Source of the DNA: Dasytiphilus stammeri_K
Lineage (GTDB): Bacteria > Pseudomonadota > Gammaproteobacteria > Enterobacterales > Enterobacteriaceae
NCBI GenBank assembly: GCA_041944835.1
Contig: CP145879.1
Location: 124,001 to 188,000, forward strand
Direction of reading: 5' to 3'
DNA: 64,000 nucleotides
The translations under genes were made by a program, and so were the position numbers. The stretch's first letter is position 1. The number at the start of each line of letters is the position of its first letter. The notes under the pieces are model-generated. The model was given only the letters and a program-made list of their open reading frames with translations, was not told where the DNA came from and did not search any database. Of the stretch, positions 1 through 8,949 are shown in pieces.

Positions 1-876
1 CCAACAACTAGATTGAAAAACAATTTCATTGTTATTATTTAGAGTGGCTTTTAACCAATATTCTCTATGACAAATTGACTTATACTCTCTTTTACTTATA
101 GTAACTGCAACTGCATTTGGCAATTTTTGCAACCAATAATATCCTACTTTATCATCAGCATTAATAATTATATTTTTTGTATTATGTTTAAAAAAAAATA
201 GCTCTTTTGCATGTTTATAATTTTCCATATTACAGTGATAATCCAGATGATCACGACTTAAATTAGTGAATACGGATGCAGCAAAAGGCACTGCAGTAAC
301 ACGATATTGTACAAGTCCATGCGATGAAATTTCCATAGCTACAAATTGAGTATTATTTTCTACTAAAAAATTTAAAAATCTTTGTACATCAACTGCAGAA
401 TCGGTGGTATTTTTCGTTTGGATTAAATTAGTACCATATAAACCATTTCCTAAAGTTCCCATTACAGCACTCTTTTCACCAAGTAATTGTACCCATTGAG
501 ATAATAATTGGGTGGTAGTAGTTTTACCATTAGTTCCCGTAACACCTACTATGCGTAATTTTTGTCCAGGATTATCATAAAAACGATTTGCAATATTAGA
601 AAGTTTTTTCGATAGGTTTGGTAGATAGATAATAGGAATGTTTTTTAAAAATTTTTTTTCTATTTTAGAATCACTCTCAGCAATAACAGCTCTTACTCCT
701 TTATCAATAGCCTGTAAAATAAAATTACGTCCATCAAATTGATGTCCTTTTAGGGCAAGAAATATATCACCATTTTTTACTAAATTACTATTTGTAGTTA
801 TTCCATGAAGTAAAACTTTTGGAAGACCCTCTATCATCCATGGAGCTAATAAATTATGTAAATAGCGATTTTCCAA
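1..876 (-). CDS. murE: UDP-MurNAc-tripeptide synthetase MurE (partial, C-terminus outside window)
   Basis: Cytoplasmic Mur ligase that adds meso-diaminopimelate to UDP-MurNAc-L-Ala-D-Glu in peptidoglycan synthesis. The minus strand is open from a TTG codon at 876 to the window edge (292 codons; the E. coli enzyme has about 495 residues). The translation begins ENRYLHNLLAPW, like the E. coli N-terminus, and carries the ATP-binding motif GVTGTNGKTTTTQLL near residues 110-125. The TTG start is supported by homology and by GAGGA about 9 bases upstream; no ATG fits as well. In E. coli ftsL and ftsI lie between rsmH and murE, but here only 133 bases separate the two, so both genes are gone from this place. 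Identity is secure; the start codon is fairly secure. Confidence 0.93.
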   Translation of the reverse strand, partial: MENRYLHNLLAPWMIEGLPKVLLHGITTNSNLVKNGDIFLALKGHQFDGRNFILQAIDKGVRAVIAESDSKIEKKFLKNIPIIYLPNLSKKLSNIANRFYDNPGQKLRIVGVTGTNGKTTTTQLLSQWVQLLGEKSAVMGTLGNGLYGTNLIQTKNTTDSAVDVQRFLNFLVENNTQFVAMEISSHGLVQYRVTAVPFAASVFTNLSRDHLDYHCNMENYKHAKELFFFKHNTKNIIINADDKVGYYWLQKLPNAVAVTISKREYKSICHREYWLKATLNNNNEIVFQSSCW

Positions 877-923
877 GGGATAAATTCCTCTTTTTTAAAA
901 TTATTCAAAAGTTCTTATTAATT

Positions 924-952
924 ATAGTAGTATAAAGAACAAGTTTATCCAA
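924..952 (-). promoter_or_regulatory. candidate sigma70 promoter for murE
   Basis: On the minus strand a TTGGAT hexamer (947-952) is followed after 17 bases by TACTAT (924-929), with TATAAT overlapping just downstream. It lies about 48 bases before the TTG start of murE, in the gap left by loss of ftsL-ftsI. Inference from motif and position only; AT-rich DNA gives many such matches. Confidence 0.35.
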
Positions 953-1009
953 TTAATTATAATTAATTTTATAGATTTAAATCTAATCTCAAAGAGGGTT
1001 TAATGATCA

Positions 1010-1954
1010 TTAATCAACTATCTTTTCTGCAATACGTAAAATGGCACTTCTTGCACGTATATTATGATTTACTTCTATTTTAGTAGGTTTAATCTTTGCA
1101 ATATTTTTTAATTTATGAAGATTGAAAATTTGAGAATTCAATTCGGCGTTTGTTAAAGGAATATCATGAGGTATAAAAATATCACTACTATTATTCTTAA
1201 TAAAACGTTTTACAATTCTATCTTCGATAGAATGGAAGCTAATGACGGATAATCGTCCGGAATTACGTAGAAGTACCAATGCACTTTGTAAAACTTGCTC
1301 TAACTCTTTCAATTCGTTGTTAATAAACATTCGTATAGCTTGAAAACAACGAGTGGCTGGATGTTTTTTAGATTTTCTTCGGCGTGGTACAGTAGCATAA
1401 ATAATATCTACAAGTTCTTTAGTACGTCTAATTGGTTGATGAGATTTATTACGATAAATAATAGAGCGAGCTATACGTCGTGCAAAACGTTCTTCCCCAA
1501 AATTCTTTAAAATCCAATAAATTTCATTTTCACTAGAATTTGATAGCCATTCAGCAGCTGAAAAACCCTTGGTTGGATCCATACGCATATCTAGTGGTCC
1601 ATCATGCATAAAAGAGAAACCACGTTCAGCATTATCAATTTGGTTTGATGATATTCCCAGATCTAATAATATTCCATCCACCCGTCCAATTAATTTTTTC
1701 GGATTCAAATAATCTGCTAACAAAGAAAATTGTCCATGAATAATAGTAAATCGTGAATCACTAATAGTAGCAGCAATTTTGATAGCTTGAGGGTCACGAT
1801 CAATAGCATATAAATGTCCGTTAGAATTCAATTGAGATAAAATCAATTTAGTATGACCCCCTCCTCCAAAAGTCCCATCTATATATATACCATTAGGTTT
1901 AATATTAAGACCTTTAATAGCTTCATATGCTAATACTGGAATATGAGTATTCAT
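1010..1954 (-). CDS. rsmH: 16S rRNA m4C1402 methyltransferase RsmH
   Basis: S-adenosylmethionine-dependent methyltransferase that makes the N4 methylation of C1402 in 16S rRNA at the ribosomal P site. The 314-residue product matches the E. coli length (313). The SAM-binding motif DGTFGGGGHT is at residues 26-35, and LLDLGISSNQ and the family C-terminus (IRARSAILRIAEK) are present. It heads what remains of the division and cell wall cluster: mraZ is missing upstream and ftsL/ftsI downstream. It is divergent from surA with a 104-base gap. Confidence 0.96.
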   Translation of the reverse strand: MNTHIPVLAYEAIKGLNIKPNGIYIDGTFGGGGHTKLILSQLNSNGHLYAIDRDPQAIKIAATISDSRFTIIHGQFSLLADYLNPKKLIGRVDGILLDLGISSNQIDNAERGFSFMHDGPLDMRMDPTKGFSAAEWLSNSSENEIYWILKNFGEERFARRIARSIIYRNKSHQPIRRTKELVDIIYATVPRRRKSKKHPATRCFQAIRMFINNELKELEQVLQSALVLLRNSGRLSVISFHSIEDRIVKRFIKNNSSDIFIPHDIPLTNAELNSQIFNLHKLKNIAKIKPTKIEVNHNIRARSAILRIAEKIVD

Positions 1955-2058
1955 GATTATGGAATAATATCTAACTATAGATTATAATTTGAACATGGAG
2001 CTATATGATTATCTCTAATTTAATCTTAAAATTTAAACTCTTATCATATAAATAAAAT

Positions 2059-3078
2059 ATGAATATTTGCAGCATAATTAGTTTCTATATACTACTTATA
2101 TTTTTTAATAGTACAGTAACTAAAGCATCTCCTTTGGTGATTGATAAAATCGCTGTAATAATTAATAATAATATTATCTTGAAAAGTGATATTGATTCAA
2201 TCGTTAATTTTATTAACATGGAAAATATTTCTATTCGAGAGAAGTTTAAACATAGAAATAGACTAGTTGAAGAAATAATTTTAAAAAATATTTTATTTGA
2301 AATAGGAAAAAAAAAAAATCTTTCGGTGGCTGAAAATCAAATCTACCAAAGTATGGCACTTCATATAAAAAATATGGCAGATAGAAGACATCTTCCACTA
2401 TATCAGTTCTATCATGATTTCTTTTCTAAATGGAAATATCATTTATTATATGAACAAATTCTCCAAAATATTATTATCAACTCAGTTATTAAAAATAATG
2501 TTAAAAATTCCGTAACAATAACACCATATGAAATAACACAACAGCTTAATAAACCTAATTTCATTAGTGGTAATTCTTATTATTATAACCATCCGAAGAT
2601 ATTTATTACTGAAATGCATGTAAGACATATATTAATTACACGATCACCACTAATGAATGATAAAGAAATACTTAAAAAATTAAATAAAATCTATTTAGAT
2701 ATTAAAAATAGAAAAATAAATTTTTATACAGCTGCTAAGAAATATTCTCAAGATTCAACTTCCGTTTTTCAAGGAGGAGATTTAGGTTGGATAACTCCAG
2801 ATATGTTAGGTGAACCCTTAGGTTTCGTGTTATTAAATTTAAATAAAAATGATATTAGTCCTCCAGTTTGGGCTGATAATAGTTGGCATATAATTCAGCT
2901 CCAAGAAACACATAAAAAAAATAAAACTGATGTTATTTTGAAGGAACAAGCATTACAAATGCTATATCAACGAAAATGGAATATTGAAATCCAAAAATGG
3001 ATAAAAAAAAAATCTAAAGACGCTTATGTTAATATACTAGATACTCAATATACATTTCATTCTAATTATCAGTATTGA
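2059..3078 (+). CDS. surA: periplasmic chaperone / peptidyl-prolyl isomerase SurA, single parvulin domain
   Basis: Periplasmic chaperone for outer-membrane proteins on the way to the BAM complex. The product is 339 residues against 428 in E. coli. A signal peptide covers about residues 1-23 (hydrophobic stretch, cleavage after TKA), followed by the SurA N-terminal domain (about 24-170). Then comes one parvulin domain (about 183-285; MHVRHILI, FSQD-like YSQDS, GGDLGW) that aligns with the active second domain (P2) of E. coli, and the C-terminal helix. The first parvulin domain P1 is absent, apparently by a clean internal deletion. A run of 12 A at 2307-2318 encodes K84-K86. pdxA, next in E. 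coli, is missing before rsmA. The OmpA encoded downstream is a likely client. Confidence 0.93.
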   Translation: MNICSIISFYILLIFFNSTVTKASPLVIDKIAVIINNNIILKSDIDSIVNFINMENISIREKFKHRNRLVEEIILKNILFEIGKKKNLSVAENQIYQSMALHIKNMADRRHLPLYQFYHDFFSKWKYHLLYEQILQNIIINSVIKNNVKNSVTITPYEITQQLNKPNFISGNSYYYNHPKIFITEMHVRHILITRSPLMNDKEILKKLNKIYLDIKNRKINFYTAAKKYSQDSTSVFQGGDLGWITPDMLGEPLGFVLLNLNKNDISPPVWADNSWHIIQLQETHKKNKTDVILKEQALQMLYQRKWNIEIQKWIKKKSKDAYVNILDTQYTFHSNYQY

Positions 3079-3112
3079 GACTAGTATCAATTGTATAAAT
3101 AATCTATTAATT

Positions 3113-3937
3113 ATGAATAATATTAATTACAGGATTTTTGCTCAGAAAAAATGGGGTCAACATTTTCTTAATGATAATTTGGTTATTAAGAAGATAGTTT
3201 CAATTATTTGTCCTAAACGTTATAATACATTTGTTGAAATCGGTTCGGGCTTAGGTGCTTTAACTAAACCTATTAGTGAATATGTTACAAATCTAACCGC
3301 TATTGAAATTGACTTAAATTTAATAAATGTACTAAAGACTAATGAATCTCTTATTAAAAAATTAACTATCTATCCGCAAAATGTTCTAACTTTTAATTTT
3401 ACTGAATTATCACATAAGCAAGGAAAAATGTTACGTATATTCGGAAATATACCTTATAATATTTCTACTTCTATTTTATTTCATCTTTTTCATCATATTG
3501 ATGTTATCAAAGATATGCATCTTTTATTACAAAAAGAGCTTGTAGATCGTATAATTGCTGTTCCCGGATGTAAAGAGTACGGAAGATTAAGTGTAATATC
3601 ACAATATTATTGTCGTCCAATTTCTCTTTTGGAAATTTCCCCAAAATCTTTTACACCAAAACCTAAAGTAAAATCGGCTTTAATACGTTTAATTCCACAT
3701 AATATAATGCCAAATAAAGTTAACAATGTTCAAGATTTAAATCTTATTACCCATATGGCTTTTAGCCAAAGAAGAAAAATGTTACGTAATAGTATGAAGA
3801 ACTTCTTTAGCGTAGAAATTCTCGAAAAAATAGGTATTATTCCTACATTACGTGCGGAGAACCTTTCAGTGGCACTTTATTGCCAATTAGCTAATTGGTT
3901 AACTTCACATTCAAACAAAATAAATAAGGACTACTGA
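3113..3937 (+). CDS. rsmA: 16S rRNA m6(2)A1518/A1519 dimethyltransferase RsmA (KsgA)
   Basis: Dimethylates the two adjacent adenosines in the 3' terminal hairpin of 16S rRNA during small-subunit maturation. It has 274 residues (E. coli 273). The N-terminal QKKWGQHFLND motif, the SAM motif VEIGSGLGAL (41-50) and the catalytic NIPYN (112-116) are all intact, as is the C-terminal FSQRRKMLRNS region. It lies 34 bases after surA and 59 before apaH on the same strand. apaG, which sits between rsmA and apaH in E. coli, is lost. Confidence 0.97.
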   Translation: MNNINYRIFAQKKWGQHFLNDNLVIKKIVSIICPKRYNTFVEIGSGLGALTKPISEYVTNLTAIEIDLNLINVLKTNESLIKKLTIYPQNVLTFNFTELSHKQGKMLRIFGNIPYNISTSILFHLFHHIDVIKDMHLLLQKELVDRIIAVPGCKEYGRLSVISQYYCRPISLLEISPKSFTPKPKVKSALIRLIPHNIMPNKVNNVQDLNLITHMAFSQRRKMLRNSMKNFFSVEILEKIGIIPTLRAENLSVALYCQLANWLTSHSNKINKDY

Positions 3938-3996
3938 AAAATATATGATAAGATAAAAACTATTTACTATTTTTTACACGTATCTAGGTGAATTTT

Positions 3997-4833
3997 ATGA
4001 GTACTTATTTAATTGGTGATCTTCACGGATGTTACAACGAATTATGTACTCTATTGAATCGAGTCAGTTTTGATCCTACAAAAGATATACTCTGGATCAC
4101 TGGAGATCTTGTTGCACGCGGACCTAATTCACTAAAATTACTACGTTATGTGAGATTTTTAGAAAAATCAATACGTTTAGTTTTAGGTAATCATGATCTT
4201 AATCTCATTGCATTACATGGTGACTCTTATAAAAAAACCAATAATTTGGAAGAAATTATTCAAGCATCAGATGCTGACGATCTTATTTATTGGTTACGTC
4301 ACCAACCACTCTTACAAATTGATGAAGAAAAAAAATTAATTATGTCACATGCTGGAATTTATCCCCTGTGGGATCTTGAGACGGCTAAAAGATGTGCAAG
4401 AGAAGTAGAATTAATGCTTGGAAGTGATGATTATATGAAGTTTCTTCATACTACTATGTACAGTAATATGCCCCAATGCAAAAGTTGGAATCCGAAATTA
4501 AAGGGAACGGCACGATTGCAGTTTATCACAAATGTTTTCACACGTATGCGTTATTGTTTTCCCAATGGTCAATTAGATATGATATGTAAAGATCCTCCAT
4601 CTTCGGCTCCTGCACCATTACAACCATGGTTCTCCCTTCCTAATCAAATTTTATCAGATGATTGCGATTATACTATAATTTTTGGTCATTGGGCATCATT
4701 AAATGGTGAAGATACTCCAAAGGGCATTATTTGTTTGGATACTGGTTGTTGTTGGGGAGGATCATTAACCATGTTATGCTGGGAAAAAAAAACCTTAATT
4801 ATTGAACCATGTTCTGCTGAGAAAAGAAGATAA
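3997..4833 (+). CDS. apaH: symmetrical bis(5'-nucleosyl)-tetraphosphatase ApaH
   Basis: Hydrolyses Ap4A to two ADP; such enzymes also remove Np4 caps from RNA in E. coli. The 278-residue product carries the metallophosphatase motifs GDLHGC (7-12), GDLVARG (36-42), GNHD (64-67) and SHAG (117-120). The ATG at 3997 is chosen over a GTG at 3988 because it matches the E. coli N-terminus (xTYLIGD) and has AGGTG 6 bases upstream. It converges on dnaB with 28 bases between. A run of 10 A lies near the 3' end. Confidence 0.95.
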   Translation: MSTYLIGDLHGCYNELCTLLNRVSFDPTKDILWITGDLVARGPNSLKLLRYVRFLEKSIRLVLGNHDLNLIALHGDSYKKTNNLEEIIQASDADDLIYWLRHQPLLQIDEEKKLIMSHAGIYPLWDLETAKRCAREVELMLGSDDYMKFLHTTMYSNMPQCKSWNPKLKGTARLQFITNVFTRMRYCFPNGQLDMICKDPPSSAPAPLQPWFSLPNQILSDDCDYTIIFGHWASLNGEDTPKGIICLDTGCCWGGSLTMLCWEKKTLIIEPCSAEKRR

Positions 4834-4861
4834 AATATCTTCATTTATATTATTTACATTC

Positions 4862-6238
4862 CTATTCACTGGATAGGTCTGTATAATTATCAAATCGTGA
4901 CCATTTACTATTAAAAATTAATTTTATAGATCCCATAGGACCATTGCGTTGTTTTCCAATAATAATTTCAGCTATTCCTTTAGTATCACTATTATCATTA
5001 TATACTTCATCTCTATAAATAAACATAACTACATCTGCATCTTGTTCAATAGATCCAGATTCACGCAAATCAGAATTTACAGGACGTTTATTAGTTCGTT
5101 GTTCTAATAAACGATTTAGTTGAGATAATGCAACTACTGGTACTTGTAATTCCTTTGCCAAGGACTTTAAAGACCGAGAAATTTCAGAAATTTCAATAGT
5201 ACGATTATTATAAAGGGCTGGAACTCGCATCAGCTGTAAATAATCTATCATTATAAGACTTAATCCATTATGTTCCCTAAATATGCGTCTACTTCGTGAT
5301 CGAACCTCTAGAGGAGTAAGACTTGAGGAATCATCTATATACATATTAGGTTTTTCTAGAAAAATTTTTATTGTGCTAGAAATACGTGCCCAGTCATTAT
5401 CATTCAGTTGTCCCGTACGAATTTTGGTGTGATCTACACGAGATAAAGATGCTAAGATCCGCATCATAATCTGTTCTGATGGCATTTCAAGACTAAAAAT
5501 TAGCACGGGTTTATCTTGAGTCAAAGCAGCATTTTCACATAAGTTTATAGCAAATGTAGTTTTTCCCATGGATGGTCGTGCTGCAATAATAATTAAATCA
5601 GATTTTTGTAATCCGGCAGTTTTTTTATCAAGATCATGATAGCCAGTAGAAATTCCAGTTATATTGGAATGTGGTTTTTGATATAGAGATTCTATTCTAG
5701 AAATAGTAGATTCTATAATTTTATCAATACTTTTAGGTCCATTATTTTTAGCACGTTTAGTAGCAATCTGAAAAATATGAGATTCTGCCATCTCCAAGAG
5801 ATCATCACTATTTAATCCTGATAGATTATAACAAGCATCATTAATTTCATTGGTAACAGAAATCATTTCACGTACTATGGCACGTTCTCGTACAATTTCT
5901 GCATATGCATTAATATTTGCAGCACTAGGAGTATTTTTAGATAGTTCAGCTAGATACGCAAAACCTCCTACTTTTTCTAGCTTTCCTTGTTGATCTAATG
6001 ATTCTGAAAGAGTAATTAAATCAATTGGTTTACCTTGTTCTATAAGATGTTGCATCTCATTAAAAATAAGACGATGAGCATGAGTAAAAAAATCATTAGC
6101 TACTAATTTTTCCATTACATTGTCCCAACGATCATTGTCCAACATTAAACCTCCTAACACAGATTGTTCTGCTTCTAAAGAATATGGAGGTTGCTTATTA
6201 TATCGATCACTTGATTTTATAAATTTATTTGCTGCCAT
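4862..6238 (-). CDS. dnaB: replicative DNA helicase DnaB
   Basis: Hexameric 5'-3' helicase that drives the replication fork. It has 458 residues (E. coli 471), with a slightly shortened N-terminus. The N-terminal collar domain (about 20-120) and the RecA-like domain are complete. Walker A is ARPSMGKTT (220-228) and Walker B lies in LIMIDYLQL (328-336). Essential residues look intact. It is divergent from ssb, which sits 325 bases away. Confidence 0.98.
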   Translation of the reverse strand: MAANKFIKSSDRYNKQPPYSLEAEQSVLGGLMLDNDRWDNVMEKLVANDFFTHAHRLIFNEMQHLIEQGKPIDLITLSESLDQQGKLEKVGGFAYLAELSKNTPSAANINAYAEIVRERAIVREMISVTNEINDACYNLSGLNSDDLLEMAESHIFQIATKRAKNNGPKSIDKIIESTISRIESLYQKPHSNITGISTGYHDLDKKTAGLQKSDLIIIAARPSMGKTTFAINLCENAALTQDKPVLIFSLEMPSEQIMMRILASLSRVDHTKIRTGQLNDNDWARISSTIKIFLEKPNMYIDDSSSLTPLEVRSRSRRIFREHNGLSLIMIDYLQLMRVPALYNNRTIEISEISRSLKSLAKELQVPVVALSQLNRLLEQRTNKRPVNSDLRESGSIEQDADVVMFIYRDEVYNDNSDTKGIAEIIIGKQRNGPMGSIKLIFNSKWSRFDNYTDLSSE

Positions 6239-6563
6239 AATTTTTATCCAAAATTTTTTCTATTTGGTTACTCTCATCATATTTTATTATACATTTATCA
6301 TAATTATAAAAATACTAAGAAAGTGAAGTGAAGAAAAAGCTTTTTGATTTTATTAAAGTTTAAGAGTCAGATATTGATCTGATTCTAATAAAGAATAATC
6401 CGGTGAGTTAATTATTATTATTCTTTTTACTTATAAATGATGTGTTTATTTAGATTTCTGTTAGAATTTACAATAATAATTGAATTAATTCCATATTATA
6501 ATTATATGCGGTATAACCAACAAAAGATTCGACTATTATAAATAATTTATAGGGGATATGAAG
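6239..6563. other. dnaB/ssb divergent intergenic region, no gene seen
   Basis: This is the only gap above 300 bases. It holds no plausible ORF with homology, no tRNA and no recognisable small RNA. It must contain promoters for the divergent dnaB and ssb genes. One short inverted repeat, TCAGAT-ATTG-ATCTGA (6367-6382), is visible but matches no operator I know, including the LexA box that controls ssb/uvrA in E. coli. Confidence 0.6.
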
Positions 6564-7067
6564 ATGGCCAATAGAGGAGTAAATAAAGTAATTCTTATTG
6601 GAAATTTAGGTCAGAACCCAGAAGTTCGTTATATGACAAATGGTGGAGCAGTAACAAATTTTACTTTAGCTACATCAGAAATATGGCGTGATAAACAAAG
6701 TGGACAAACTAAAGAGAAAACTGAATGGCATCGTATCGTTTTATTTGGAAAATTAGCTGAAATTGCTGGCGAGCTATTACAAAAAGGATCTCAAGTATAT
6801 ATAGAAGGATCATTACAAACACGCAAATGGCAAGATCATAACGGACAAGAACGATATATGACTGAAATTATAGTCGGGGTCAATGGTACCATGCAGATAA
6901 TAGGTAATCGTCATAATAAGAGTTCAATGGCAGGAGCCGGAAATCCAAAGAACAATTGGACACAGTCATCCGAATCAAATCATAAAAATCAATTAGATAA
7001 AAATCCCATTTCATCTGATAATGAATCACCTATTGATTTTGATCATGATGATGAGATTCCTTTTTAA
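6564..7067 (+). CDS. ssb: single-stranded DNA-binding protein SSB
   Basis: Binds single-stranded DNA as a tetramer in replication and repair and recruits partners by its acidic tail. It has 167 residues (E. coli 178). The OB fold spans about 1-113 (RGVNKVILIGNLGQNPEVR, TEWHRIVLFGKLAE). A short polar linker follows and the conserved acidic tip ends DDEIPF, so partner recruitment is probably kept. The ATG at 6564 is preferred over that at 6558: AGGGG at 6551-6555 gives proper spacing only to 6564, and the protein then starts MANRGVNKV like E. coli. Confidence 0.97.
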   Translation: MANRGVNKVILIGNLGQNPEVRYMTNGGAVTNFTLATSEIWRDKQSGQTKEKTEWHRIVLFGKLAEIAGELLQKGSQVYIEGSLQTRKWQDHNGQERYMTEIIVGVNGTMQIIGNRHNKSSMAGAGNPKNNWTQSSESNHKNQLDKNPISSDNESPIDFDHDDEIPF

Positions 7068-7099
7068 CTAATTAATTCAATTACATCTCTATTACTTCA

Positions 7100-7149
7100 G
7101 ATCCTGACTTATGTATGCTAATACTAAAGCAGGATCAAAAATTTTTTTT
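7100..7149 (+). terminator. Rho-independent terminator after ssb
   Basis: The hairpin arms GATCCTG (7100-7106) and CAGGATC (7130-7136) can extend inward by CTT/AAG past a bulged A. A T-rich run follows at 7142-7149. It starts 33 bases after the ssb stop codon. Confidence 0.6.
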
Positions 7150-7305
7150 CAGATTTTTTATCTATAACTAAAAATATCGTCACCTATAAATAAAAATTAT
7201 GTCACTTAAATTAAAGTTTTCTATTCGATTAAATATTACAGATTACAGCTAATCTAACTTGAAAATACCTAAAATATGACATTGAATATCGTCAACCAAA
7301 AAAGC

Positions 7306-8946
7306 ATGGACATATTTTTAAATATTCTAATTTTGATGATCTTAATATCTTTATCAGGGATTGCTAAACGTGTTATACCATATCAACTTCCTTTGCCATT
7401 ATTACAAATTGGGATGGGTAGTATTATGGCATGGCCTAAGTTTGGGTTGCATATTAATTTTAATTCCGAATTATTTATGGTTTTATTTATACCTCCTTTA
7501 TTGTTTGTCGATGGTTGGAAAACCCCTTCTAGTGAATTCCTTAAACATGGCAGAGAAATTGTAGGATTAGCACTATTTTTAGTATTACTAACAGTAGTAG
7601 TAATTGGTTATCTGATTTATTGGATAGTACCAGAAATTCAGTTGTTACCTGCGTTTTGTTTAGCTGCAGTATTATCACCAACCGATGCAGTTGCTTTATC
7701 CGGAATAATTGGTGAAGGAAGAATACCTAAAAAAATTATGGGGATATTACAAGGTGAAGCATTGATGAATGATGCTTCGGGTTTAGTTGCTTTAAAATTT
7801 GCAGTAGCTGTTTCTCTAGGAGAAATGGCATTTACTTTTTCTGGAGCTATGATTGAATTTATAAAAATATTTATTGGTGGAGTAACAGCTGGAATTATTA
7901 TAACTTTATTATATGGAAATGCTTTGCGTTCTCTGAGTAGATGGACTGAAGAAGATCCTGTAACTGAAATTATTTTCTTATTATTATTACCCTTTGCATG
8001 CTCTTTAATAGCAGATTGTATTGAGCTATCAGGAATTTTAGCCGCCGTTGCTGCAGGAATGACAGTATCTAAATCTGGTATTATTCATAATGCTCCATTA
8101 TCTATGCGTTTACGTGCTAATAGTGTTTGGTCAATGCTCGAATTTATTTTTAATGGTATGGTTTTTATTTTACTGGGATTACAATTACCAAAAATAATAA
8201 GAAATACCTTTTCTATAGTAGATATGGATATCGGAATATTAATCTTAGATATAATATTTATTTATATAGCGATATTGTTTCTTCGTTTTAGCTGGTTATT
8301 AACCATGCGATATATAAGTTGTAAGTTTATTAAAAAACGTCCCCTAGAATTCAGTAGATATAGTTTTCGTGAATTACTTACAGCATCTTTTGCTGGAGTT
8401 CGCGGAGCTATTACTCTGGCTGGTGTTTTATCAGTACCACATTTTATAAGTTATAATAAAGAATTTCCAGAGCGTTATGAACTAATTTTTTTGTCTACCG
8501 GTGTAATTCTCTTTTCATTATTTATGGCAATGGTAGTATTACCATTTCTATTACGGGGCGTTTCAACACCTGATACTTTTGTACTAAAAAATGAAAGACA
8601 AAATGCGCGTTATATTATGGCTCAAGTAGCTATTGAAAGTTTATATAAAATGCAAGATAGATTAGTGAGTGATACTACTGATGAGAACATTGATTCAGAA
8701 TTAATAAAGGAAGTAACTTCGCGCGTCATCGGTAGTTTGCGAAGACGTTTAGATGCCGACGAAAACAATCTAGATCATATTTTATTCATAGATAATCTCG
8801 AAAGACGTTTTCGCCTGACCGGTTTACGTGCCGAACGTGGAGAAGTGTATCATCTACGTGCGACTCAAAAAATTAGTGACGAAACTATGCATAAATTATT
8901 ATATGAATTAGATTTAATAGAAGCGTTATTAATAGAAAAGAAATAA
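7306..8946 (+). CDS. yjcE: YjcE-type Na+(K+)/H+ antiporter, CPA1 family
   Basis: Inner-membrane cation/proton antiporter of the NhaP/CPA1 family, orthologue of E. coli YjcE. It has 546 residues (E. coli 549). About a dozen hydrophobic segments fill residues 1-410. SPTDAVAL (124-131) and NDASGL (155-160) contain the acidic residues that line the ion path in CPA1 exchangers. A roughly 130-residue cytoplasmic tail includes NLERRFRLTGLRAERGE. The ATG at 7306 is chosen by homology (MDIFLNIL versus MEIFFTIL); an ATG at 7276 would add ten unmatched residues, and neither has a clear ribosome-binding site. Substrate is inferred from family. Confidence 0.9.
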   Translation: MDIFLNILILMILISLSGIAKRVIPYQLPLPLLQIGMGSIMAWPKFGLHINFNSELFMVLFIPPLLFVDGWKTPSSEFLKHGREIVGLALFLVLLTVVVIGYLIYWIVPEIQLLPAFCLAAVLSPTDAVALSGIIGEGRIPKKIMGILQGEALMNDASGLVALKFAVAVSLGEMAFTFSGAMIEFIKIFIGGVTAGIIITLLYGNALRSLSRWTEEDPVTEIIFLLLLPFACSLIADCIELSGILAAVAAGMTVSKSGIIHNAPLSMRLRANSVWSMLEFIFNGMVFILLGLQLPKIIRNTFSIVDMDIGILILDIIFIYIAILFLRFSWLLTMRYISCKFIKKRPLEFSRYSFRELLTASFAGVRGAITLAGVLSVPHFISYNKEFPERYELIFLSTGVILFSLFMAMVVLPFLLRGVSTPDTFVLKNERQNARYIMAQVAIESLYKMQDRLVSDTTDENIDSELIKEVTSRVIGSLRRRLDADENNLDHILFIDNLERRFRLTGLRAERGEVYHLRATQKISDETMHKLLYELDLIEALLIEKK

Positions 8947-8949
8947 AAA

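Noticed and set aside
972..985. Palindrome TAGATTTAAATCTA between murE and rsmH
   Set aside because: Short, AT-only except two G/C pairs, no match to a known operator; expected by chance at this composition.
6120..6326. 68-codon plus-strand ORF at the dnaB start
   Set aside because: Mostly antisense to the dnaB N-terminus; no ribosome-binding site or homology.
6367..6382. Inverted repeat TCAGAT-ATTG-ATCTGA before ssb as a LexA box
   Set aside because: Does not fit the CTGT-N8-ACAG LexA consensus; too short to call.
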